This document shows positions 6,549-11,456 of a DNA stretch of 11,456 nt, in pieces. The notes under the pieces were generated by a model. The model did not search any database. It had not been told where the DNA came from and saw nothing but the letters and a program-made list of their open reading frames with translations. A program made the position numbers and the translations under genes. The first letter of the stretch is position 1, and every line of letters begins with the position of its first letter. The DNA comes from Flavisolibacter sp. Lineage in GTDB: Bacteria; Bacteroidota; Bacteroidia; Chitinophagales; Chitinophagaceae. Location of the stretch: NCBI GenBank assembly GCA_025936195.1, contig JAICTW010000025.1, positions 1-11,456 of the forward strand, in the 5' to 3' direction.

Positions 6549-7025
6549 ATGCAGGAAATAACAATATACACCGATGGCTCTTCACGAGGGAACCCGGGCC
6601 CGGGAGGCTACGGAGCCATTTTGATGTATGGTGATAAACGAAAAGAGCTTTCGCAGGGTTATCAAAAAACAACCAATAACCGCATGGAACTGATGGGAGT
6701 TATTGCCGCATTGGAAGCCCTTAAAAAAACAGGATTGAATATCACCATTTACTCCGACAGCCAGTACATTGTAAAGGCACTAAACGAAGGCTGGCTGAAC
6801 AAATGGATGGCTACCAATTTTGCAAAAGGAAAAAAGAACAAAGACCTGTGGGTGCGTTTTTATAATTTATACAAGCAGCACAACATTAAATTTGTTTGGG
6901 TGAAAGGCCATGCAGAAAACATATACAACAACCGCTGCGATCAATTAGCAACTGCAGCAGCAGATGGCAATAACCTTTTAATTGATGAAGGTTTTGAAAT
7001 GGACCCGAATCAATTATTGATGTAA
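6549..7025 (+). CDS. rnhA: Ribonuclease HI
   Basis: This 158-residue protein cuts the RNA strand of RNA-DNA hybrids, removing R-loops and primers in the cytoplasm. The length is standard for bacterial RNase HI (about 150-160). All four catalytic acidic residues are present: Asp9 in IYTDGSSRGNPGPGGYG, Glu47 in NNRMELMG, Asp70 in IYSDSQYIV and Asp131 in NNRCDQLA, with the helper His121 in VWVKGHAEN. The basic handle region GWLNKWMATNFAKGKKNKDLW (81-101) is also recognisable. ATG 6549 begins the first beta strand directly, as in other family members. The gene appears monocistronic, with a repeat-rich spacer before it and a hairpin 5 bp after its stop. The sequence looks intact and the assignment is secure. 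Confidence 0.98.
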   Translation: MQEITIYTDGSSRGNPGPGGYGAILMYGDKRKELSQGYQKTTNNRMELMGVIAALEALKKTGLNITIYSDSQYIVKALNEGWLNKWMATNFAKGKKNKDLWVRFYNLYKQHNIKFVWVKGHAENIYNNRCDQLATAAADGNNLLIDEGFEMDPNQLLM

Positions 7026-7030
7026 AAAAA

Positions 7031-7050
7031 ATCCCGCCGGTTGGCGGGAT
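7031..7050. terminator. Bidirectional hairpin terminator between convergent genes
   Basis: ATCCCGCC (7031-7038) and GGCGGGAT (7043-7050) form a perfect 8-bp stem around the tetraloop GGTT. On the minus strand the stem ends in a run of eight T, making it a strong intrinsic terminator for the DUF6580-type gene, which stops 7 bp away. On the plus strand the tail CAAAATTTTA is weaker but still plausible for rnhA. Confidence 0.9.
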
Positions 7051-7057
7051 CAAAATT

Positions 7058-7624
7058 TTATGCTAGTTGCTTCCGGTGCACCACCAAACGCTGAAGCAAA
7101 AAATATCCTCCGAATAAAATGGACGAGAACAAAGCAGTGTACATCAAAGAGGTTCTTAAGAAAGGTAAACCATCTTCGTAGCACAATAACAAACCGCCGA
7201 ATGTATAAGGACGATGCCAGCCCGCACCACCTATCCAAACCAAAAGATTACTGACCAAAAAATAAATGACAGGAGCAGCAAGGGTAACGGCAGCAATTCT
7301 GCCCCAGTTTAAATTTCTTGCAAAGAAACCAATCAATGTTAACCCGGCCAGAACAATATAGTTCAACACTTGTCCGTCGAAGAATGTTTGGCCTGCCCAA
7401 AAACCACCATAATTCATTAAACCATTTCTGTACAGGATTTCGATGAACACATCCGAAAGAAGCATAGACAATAAGGGAAGTACAAAAGCCAGCTTTTTAT
7501 CTTTTATTACGGCTGCGCCAAAAACAGCCATGGCAATTTGCGGAGCAAAGCCTGCTGCCCTGAAAGCAGAACCCATAACAATCATCAATCCAAAAGCTAA
7601 TAAAAGAGATCTGTTTTGTTTCAT
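7058..7624 (-). CDS. DUF6580-type integral membrane protein (188 aa)
   Basis: A multi-spanning inner-membrane protein with about five hydrophobic segments. Features that fit the DUF6580 family are the early AGFAPQIAMAVFGAAVIKDK stretch, PLLSMLLSDVFIEILY, a central NWGRI turn, and the distal SNLLVWIGG..WHRPYTFGGLLLCY followed by GLPFLRTSLMYTALFSSILF. The family has no proven function; its fold pattern suggests a small-molecule or vitamin transport component, which is inference only. The start is taken as ATG 7624 rather than a TTG three codons upstream (7633). It lies 63 bp downstream of manA on the same strand, so the two may be cotranscribed, although an exact -7 box lies in the gap. The call rests on motif memory and length. 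Confidence 0.75.
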   Translation of the reverse strand: MKQNRSLLLAFGLMIVMGSAFRAAGFAPQIAMAVFGAAVIKDKKLAFVLPLLSMLLSDVFIEILYRNGLMNYGGFWAGQTFFDGQVLNYIVLAGLTLIGFFARNLNWGRIAAVTLAAPVIYFLVSNLLVWIGGAGWHRPYTFGGLLLCYEDGLPFLRTSLMYTALFSSILFGGYFLLQRLVVHRKQLA

Positions 7625-7644
7625 CGGATGCAATTTTAGTGAAG

Positions 7645-7652
7645 CAAAAATA
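7645..7652 (-). promoter_or_regulatory. -7 box ahead of the DUF6580-type gene
   Basis: On the minus strand this reads TATTTTTG, an exact TAnnTTTG match ending 20 bp before the ATG at 7624. No clear TTTG -33 partner is found at the proper distance, so it may support an internal promoter in the manA unit. Confidence 0.45.
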
Positions 7653-7687
7653 AAACAAGAATCATAAAGCTGCCAGTAATTTATCCA

Positions 7688-8887
7688 CTAAGGAACCGTA
7701 ACCCTGAATAAATTCAAGCCGGACAAGGCCTTTAGAGCAAGATTGGTTTCAGCCATCACGAAAAAAACATCGCCTTTCGTAAATTCTCTTTGTTCATTTC
7801 CCGATTGCACCTGAGCACTGCCGTCCATAATCAAAAAAATTTCTGCAGTAGTTGTTTGAATGTTTTGCTCCTCGTCTTTCTTCAGTAAATATTGCTGCAG
7901 TTCAAATTCCTCAGCAGGAGAAGAAAATATTTTATGCGATGAAGCAGGATTTAAAATTTTAAGAATGGTTGGTTCAAACTTAACATGCTTCATCAGTTCA
8001 AATACATCAATATGTTTATCAGTTAACCCGGCACGAAGCACATTATCGGAGTTGGCCATGATCTCCACATTCTGTCCTTCCAGGTAAGCATGCGGAAGGC
8101 CAGCCGGTTGAAAGATGCCCTCTCCTTTTTTTAGAAGAACCAAATTAAAAAGATATACAGAAAAAATTCCGCGATCATAATTATCATTCTTACAAAAATT
8201 CAACGCAGCTCTTGCCGCCCAAAAATCTTCATCTTCTTTTTGCAAAGAACCGTTTTCATAAAGCGGAACAATCTTTTTCATTAGTGGCCGTAGCAATTCG
8301 TTCACTTTGACCTGGTCCATCAACATCACTTCTTCGTATAAAGCTTTGTAGCCGGCTTTCAGAAAAATGTTTTTTAAAAAATGGAATTGTTCTTTTGATC
8401 CCAAAACTTTTACGAGATCCTTTTCGTTTTTAAATCCATGCAACAAATAAAAATCACTCAAGGCCACCATTAGCTCCGGCTTGTGGTTTTTGTCTTTATA
8501 ATTCCGGTGCGGGGCATTGACCGGAATTCCTTTTTTATTTTCTTCCTCAAAATTAATTTGTGCTTCCAGCTTTGGCGGATGCACCTGTATGGAAAGCATT
8601 TGCCGCACATCCAGCACTTTGAATAAATAAGGAAGCGATGCAAATCTTTCAGCAACGGTTTTTCCCAAAACTTCCGAAGTGTGACTTAAGATAAATTCAT
8701 TGAAAGAAATTTCTCTTCCGTTTTCCAATAAAGCAGGATGATTGGCATGTGCGCCCATCCAATATTCCGCATAAGGCTTTTGTACTTTATTTTCAATGTT
8801 CAACAACTGCGGAATAAAATCATATCCGCCCCATGAATAATGCTGAACAACTCCTTTCAGTTTGAAAATCCTCTGACGCAATTCCAT
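7688..8887 (-). CDS. manA: Mannose-6-phosphate isomerase, class I
   Basis: This 399-residue cytoplasmic zinc enzyme interconverts mannose 6-phosphate and fructose 6-phosphate, linking mannose use and GDP-sugar synthesis to glycolysis. The type I cupin motifs are intact: LSIQVHPP (Gln101 and His103), YKDKNHKPELMVAL (Glu138), and FQPAGLPHAYLEGQNVEIM (His266) leading into NSDNVLRAGLTDKHID with Arg285. The metal ligands Gln, His, Glu and His are therefore all present. The N-terminal GVVQHYSWGG pattern is also typical. The C-terminal cupin half ends in a short VFFVMAETNLALKALSG strand pair. Length is normal for the family. It is the first gene of a minus-strand pair, divergent from yraN. ATG 8887 starts immediately before the conserved N-terminal strand. 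Confidence 0.96.
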   Translation of the reverse strand: MELRQRIFKLKGVVQHYSWGGYDFIPQLLNIENKVQKPYAEYWMGAHANHPALLENGREISFNEFILSHTSEVLGKTVAERFASLPYLFKVLDVRQMLSIQVHPPKLEAQINFEEENKKGIPVNAPHRNYKDKNHKPELMVALSDFYLLHGFKNEKDLVKVLGSKEQFHFLKNIFLKAGYKALYEEVMLMDQVKVNELLRPLMKKIVPLYENGSLQKEDEDFWAARAALNFCKNDNYDRGIFSVYLFNLVLLKKGEGIFQPAGLPHAYLEGQNVEIMANSDNVLRAGLTDKHIDVFELMKHVKFEPTILKILNPASSHKIFSSPAEEFELQQYLLKKDEEQNIQTTTAEIFLIMDGSAQVQSGNEQREFTKGDVFFVMAETNLALKALSGLNLFRVTVP

Positions 8888-8904
8888 TGTGCTTGTTTTG
8901 GCGA

Positions 8905-8912
8905 TAAAGATA
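8905..8912 (-). promoter_or_regulatory. manA: Possible -7 box of the manA promoter
   Basis: The minus strand reads TATCTTTA, one mismatch from TAnnTTTG, ending 17 bp before the manA ATG. The expected -33 position falls in the heptamer repeat and contains no TTTG on this strand, so support is limited. Confidence 0.35.
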
Positions 8913-8922
8913 GTACCGAGAT

Positions 8923-8957
8923 GGTTTTGAGTTCTGAGTTCTGAGTTTTGAGTTTAG
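8923..8957. repeat. Tandem heptamer repeat in the manA/yraN divergent spacer
   Basis: Five 7-bp units run in order: GGTTTTG, AGTTCTG, AGTTCTG, AGTTTTG and AGTTTAG. The period is exact and the GTT core is the same as in the array at 4251-4288, although the last three bases of the unit differ. The array lies between two divergent promoters. Confidence 0.75.
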
Positions 8958-8975
8958 AAAATCATCCTACATTTA
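8947..8975 (+). promoter_or_regulatory. yraN: Promoter of yraN
   Basis: A -33 box TTTG (8947-8950) is followed after 17 bp by TACATTTA (8968-8975), one mismatch from TAnnTTTG. The -7 box ends 19 bp before the yraN ATG. The -33 box is formed by the fourth unit of the heptamer array. Confidence 0.5.
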
Positions 8976-8994
8976 GAATACGATCAAAACAATA

Positions 8995-9351
8995 ATGGCG
9001 ACACATATTGAATTAGGAAACCTTGGTGAAGAGTTGGCAGAAGATTTTCTGATCAATAAGGGCTTTACTATTTTGCATCGCAACTGGCGGCATTCGCATT
9101 ACGAGATTGATATTGTCGCTTTGAAAAATAACATTCCTCATTTTGTAGAAGTGAAAACACGATCTTCAAAACATTATGGTGAACCGGAAGAAAGTGTAAA
9201 TAAGAAGAAGATGAGATCATTGTTACAGGCTGCTGATGAATTTTTATATCGCAACCCTCAATTCAGCAATTTCCATATTGATATTCTTTCCATCAACATT
9301 CCTCCGCAACAGGAGCCGCAGTATTTTTTTATTGAAGATGTTTATTTATAA
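8995..9351 (+). CDS. yraN: YraN/UPF0102 family endonuclease-like protein
   Basis: A 118-residue protein of the YraN family, which has a restriction-endonuclease-like fold and no firmly settled role; DNA repair or processing is assumed. The family pattern is complete: LGNLGEELAEDFLINKGFTI (residues 7-26) with Glu12 in the G-E-x-x-A motif, LHRNWR (27-32), then the nuclease core EIDIVA (Glu37, Asp39) and FVEVKTR (Glu52, Lys54). It ends with FHIDILSI and a C-terminal strand. The length is normal. It is divergent from manA, and its last 10 bp overlap the end of the convergent cysteine-cluster gene, so neither has room for a terminator of its own. ATG 8995 is the only sensible start. Confidence 0.93.
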   Translation: MATHIELGNLGEELAEDFLINKGFTILHRNWRHSHYEIDIVALKNNIPHFVEVKTRSSKHYGEPEESVNKKKMRSLLQAADEFLYRNPQFSNFHIDILSINIPPQQEPQYFFIEDVYL

Positions 9352-9875
9352 GGCTCGACCTGTTCAACCAGAAGCTTTTCATTCCTGATCCTTTCCATTA
9401 ATTTCTCCACCATTTTAAAAGTAGCAGGACAATGTTGCACGTTTTGTTTATGCACATGCATGTAGTCGGTCATTTTCTTTTTGGTTAGATGCGGAAACTC
9501 GGCGCAATCCTTTGGACGGATTTCATAAATAGAGCACATGTTTGTTTTAAGATCGAGAAACTGACAAGGCGTATTTACATTCATCCAGTCGCCATCTTTA
9601 TCCTTATACAACCATTTTTCTTTAAACTGTTTAACGGTCATGTTGAAATGCTTCGATATACGCTGCAGGTCTTTGAACGTGTAGGTCGGCGTCATATTGC
9701 GGCAGCAATTGGAACAGGCAAGGCAATCGGTTTCCAGCCAAACTTCTTTATCAATAGCATCGGCATACGCATCTAATTGTTTTGGCGGATTGTTTTCCAC
9801 CCTGGTAAGAAACCTTCTGAACTTAGAACGGTGTTTCAACACATTGGCTGAAAACTTCTTTCTCAAATTCGACAT
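9342..9875 (-). CDS. YkgJ family cysteine-cluster protein (177 aa)
   Basis: The protein carries the CxxCxxCC signature of the YkgJ/UPF0153 zinc- or iron-binding family: Cys51, Cys54, Cys57 and Cys58 in DCLACSNCCRN. It also has the family's second set, Cys104 in TPCQFLD, Cys114 in MCSIYEIRP, Cys124 in KDCAEFP and Cys149 in HCPATF. The eight cysteines could bind a metal or an iron-sulfur cluster; the family's biochemical role is not known. The N-terminal 45 residues are basic and helical, and no signal peptide or membrane segment is present, so it is probably cytoplasmic. ATG 9875 is 78 bp from the divergent lipoprotein gene. Its stop (9342-9344) lies inside the end of yraN. Confidence 0.88.
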   Translation of the reverse strand: MSNLRKKFSANVLKHRSKFRRFLTRVENNPPKQLDAYADAIDKEVWLETDCLACSNCCRNMTPTYTFKDLQRISKHFNMTVKQFKEKWLYKDKDGDWMNVNTPCQFLDLKTNMCSIYEIRPKDCAEFPHLTKKKMTDYMHVHKQNVQHCPATFKMVEKLMERIRNEKLLVEQVEPYK

Positions 9876-9890
9876 ATAAAAGGATTGCAG

Positions 9891-9898
9891 CGAAAGTA
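9891..9898 (-). promoter_or_regulatory. Possible -7 box of the YkgJ-family gene
   Basis: The minus strand reads TACTTTCG, one mismatch from TAnnTTTG, 15 bp before the ATG at 9875. A TTTG on the same strand (9923-9926) lies 24 bp further upstream, slightly beyond the usual spacing. The region overlaps the divergent lipoprotein promoter. Confidence 0.4.
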
Positions 9899-9904
9899 AA
9901 AGAA

Positions 9905-9937
9905 TTTTGAAAGGAAAAATTGCAAAGCCTATTTTTG
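9905..9937 (+). promoter_or_regulatory. Promoter of the lipoprotein gene
   Basis: TTTTG (9905-9909) is followed after 20 bp by an exact -7 box TATTTTTG (9930-9937). The ATG is 16 bp downstream. Both elements and the spacing fit the Bacteroidota primary sigma consensus, making this the clearest promoter in the window. Confidence 0.7.
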
Positions 9938-9953
9938 TTTCAACTATTTTATT

Positions 9954-10589
9954 ATGAGAAACTTTTTATTCTTAGCTATTGCCGGACTTTTTTTTACTTC
10001 ATGCAATAACAGCGCTAAAGTCAAAACCTTCTGCGATACCACATGCAACAACGACAGCATACGTTTCAGAGGCAATCCCGCTTTGGACCAAAGCCTGGTG
10101 ATAGGAATTAAAAACTGCAATCCCGACACGCTTGTTTGGGGAAATAAATCAGCCAACCGTAAAATTGAGCTGGACGAATTTTTAAATAAGGAAGTAAAAA
10201 TAAATCCATCATTTGCCAACTGCGCTTTCCAGGATACCAGCTTTATCTGGTTCTCATTTAATGACTGCATTACCGGAAGAGGCTACATGCTGAAACTTCC
10301 CTATTCAACCAGTAAAGACATTGAAAAAATGTCTGCAGCGCTTAACGGCTTTGATAAAAAGTTTTCAGTTGATCCAGACCTGCGAGCTTATACCGACGGC
10401 GGAAATATTTATGTAGTGAATGTAACCAACGGCAATAAAGCAGAGATGACTTTTAAAGAAGATTACAAGATGGATTACGATAACATTCATCAATCAATTG
10501 ACTCGATCAATGTTACCAAAAGCAGGATCTATGTAAAGCTTTTAAAGGACGGCAAAGAAGTGCCACTTGAAAAAAGCATCAGCCTTTAA
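9954..10589 (+). CDS. Cysteine-rich lipoprotein of unknown function (211 aa)
   Basis: The N-terminus is a lipoprotein signal peptide: Arg2, a hydrophobic core (FLFLAIAGLFF) and a lipobox ending FTSC, so Cys17 would be lipidated after cleavage by signal peptidase II. The next residues are NNS, without the acidic run that promotes surface export in some Bacteroidota, so it may face the periplasm; that is inference. The mature part has five more cysteines, at 27, 31, 54, 90 and 104, probably forming disulfides, and a beta-rich C-terminal half (NIYVVNVTNG and SRIYVKLLKDGKEVPLE). I do not recognise a family. The gene has its own well-formed promoter and is followed 33 bp later by xerD, with which it may be cotranscribed. 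Confidence 0.85.
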   Translation: MRNFLFLAIAGLFFTSCNNSAKVKTFCDTTCNNDSIRFRGNPALDQSLVIGIKNCNPDTLVWGNKSANRKIELDEFLNKEVKINPSFANCAFQDTSFIWFSFNDCITGRGYMLKLPYSTSKDIEKMSAALNGFDKKFSVDPDLRAYTDGGNIYVVNVTNGNKAEMTFKEDYKMDYDNIHQSIDSINVTKSRIYVKLLKDGKEVPLEKSISL

Positions 10590-10590
10590 C

Positions 10591-10618
10591 AACTGTCAAC
10601 AGTCAACAGTAAACTGAT
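10591..10618. repeat. Inverted-orientation heptamer repeat before xerD
   Basis: Four 7-bp units follow the lipoprotein stop: AACTGTC, AACAGTC, AACAGTA and AACTGAT. On the minus strand they show a GTT core at the same 7-bp period as the arrays at 4251-4288 and 8923-8957. The array fills almost the whole spacer to the xerD start. Confidence 0.7.
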
Positions 10619-10622
10619 TTTT

Positions 10623-11456
10623 GTGTGGGAGCCTTATAAAAAAGGATTCAAAGCATATTTGCAACTGGAACGTTCATTGTCGGGAAATTCCATTGATGCT
10701 TATTTGAGCGACATTGAAAAACTCACCACACATTTGCAAAACGAAGGAGCGTTAAAAAATCCTTCTGAAGTAAAATTAGCCGACCTGCAAAAATTCATTC
10801 AATGGATTGCGGAGATGGGAATGACGCCAGCTTCGCAGGCCAGGATTATTTCAGGCATCAGAACATTTTATAAATATTGTTTGCTGGAAGATATTTCTTC
10901 CGTTGATCCAACAACTTTGTTAGAAGCTCCCAAATTAAAAAGAGCACTTCCTGATGTTTTAAGCTTTGATGAAATTGAAAATATCATTGCGCAAGTTGAT
11001 TTAAGTACCGCGGAAGGCACACGCAACAAAGCCATTTTGGAAACCATGTACAGTTGCGGTTTGCGTGTTAGTGAAGTGGTGAATTTAAAACTCTCGCAAT
11101 TGTATCTGGATGTAGGCTTCGTAAGAGTGATTGGGAAAGGGAATAAAGAAAGGCTTGTGCCTATTGGCAGCAGCGCCATCAAATACGTCAATATTTACAG
11201 AAGCACTGTCCGCAATCATCAAATCATTCAGCCCGGAGAAGAAAACATTTTATTTCTAAACCGAAGAGGCAAACGGCTGACAAGAGTGATGATCTTTTTG
11301 ATCATTAAAGACCTGGTGAAAAAAGCCGGCATCAAAAAAAATATCTCACCGCATACTTTCCGTCATTCCTTTGCCACGCATTTGGTGGAAGGTGGCGCCG
11401 ATCTTCGCGCCGTGCAGGAAATGTTGGGACATGAAAGCATTACCACCACTGAAATT
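10623..11456 (+). CDS. xerD: Tyrosine recombinase XerD, cut by the window edge
   Basis: The 278 visible residues match XerD, which with XerC resolves chromosome dimers at dif during cell division. The N-terminal SAM-like DNA-binding domain covers about residues 1-90 (YKKGFKAYLQLERSLSGNSI at 5-24). The catalytic domain shows Arg148 in SCGLRVSEVVNL, Lys172 in VIGKGNKERLVPI, His244 and Arg247 in HTFRHSFATHL, and His270 in MLGHESITTTEI. The nucleophilic Tyr is expected at the very next codon, outside the window, so this is truncation by the edge and not a defect. The frame is open back to the preceding TAA without an ATG, so GTG 10623 is the likely start; the product would then begin MWEPYKKGFKAYLQ, which fits the family. 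A housekeeping role is more likely than a mobile integrase. Confidence 0.93.
   Translation, partial: MWEPYKKGFKAYLQLERSLSGNSIDAYLSDIEKLTTHLQNEGALKNPSEVKLADLQKFIQWIAEMGMTPASQARIISGIRTFYKYCLLEDISSVDPTTLLEAPKLKRALPDVLSFDEIENIIAQVDLSTAEGTRNKAILETMYSCGLRVSEVVNLKLSQLYLDVGFVRVIGKGNKERLVPIGSSAIKYVNIYRSTVRNHQIIQPGEENILFLNRRGKRLTRVMIFLIIKDLVKKAGIKKNISPHTFRHSFATHLVEGGADLRAVQEMLGHESITTTEI

Noticed and set aside
6251..6571. 106-codon minus-strand open frame overlapping the rnhA start
   Set aside because: It overlaps the start of a certain gene on the other strand and its middle encodes the palindromic repeat; composition is not protein-like.
8923..8957. CRISPR-like repeat array
   Set aside because: The units are 7 bp and contiguous, with no spacers and no cas genes nearby.
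10623..11456. Integrase of a mobile element
   Set aside because: The sequence fits chromosomal XerD, and there is no attachment site, tRNA target, phage or conjugation gene in view.

Overview
The window is an AT-rich chromosomal stretch from a member of the Bacteroidota, most likely the Chitinophagaceae or a close relative. Three things point there: the style of the proteins; several -7 boxes of the form TAnnTTTG, with at least one well-spaced TTTG -33 partner, which is the promoter type of the Bacteroidota primary sigma factor; and an almost complete lack of Shine-Dalgarno sequences. Nearly all genes are housekeeping or widespread conserved families. I see no phage, plasmid, CRISPR array, transposase, rRNA or tRNA.

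Layout, left to right. Positions 1-1737 (minus) hold most of tex, a nucleic-acid-binding transcription accessory factor whose C-terminus lies beyond the left edge. Positions 1738-2246 are non-coding and carry a 128-bp element with nested inverted repeats (1977-2104). A small disordered hypothetical protein (2247-2483, minus) is divergent from a two-gene membrane cassette (2685-3470, plus: a four-helix protein and a DUF2231 protein). A palindromic repeat (3481-3546) precedes an ECF sigma factor gene that is split by a one-base frameshift near 3795 (3601-4256, plus). A heptamer repeat separates it from an acyl-CoA carboxylase carboxyltransferase subunit (4389-6017, plus). Positions 6018-6548 are non-coding and full of degenerate inverted repeats. 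Then come rnhA (6549-7025, plus), a hairpin terminator shared with the convergent DUF6580-type membrane gene (7058-7624, minus), and manA (7688-8887, minus). yraN (8995-9351, plus) overlaps tail to tail by 10 bp with a YkgJ-type cysteine-cluster gene (9342-9875, minus). A cysteine-rich lipoprotein (9954-10589, plus) is followed by xerD (10623-11456, plus), cut by the right edge one codon before the expected catalytic tyrosine.

The genes do not form one pathway. Likely transcription units are the 2685/3033 membrane pair, manA with the DUF6580 gene, and possibly the lipoprotein with xerD. The most interesting material is non-coding. Three intergenic spacers carry tandem 7-bp units sharing a GTT core, one of which supplies the sigma factor stop codon and another the -33 box of the yraN promoter. 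At least three different palindromic repeat elements also occur. I found no convincing new biological system; the frameshifted sigma factor, the repeat families and a probable leaderless carboxylase transcript are the items worth checking.
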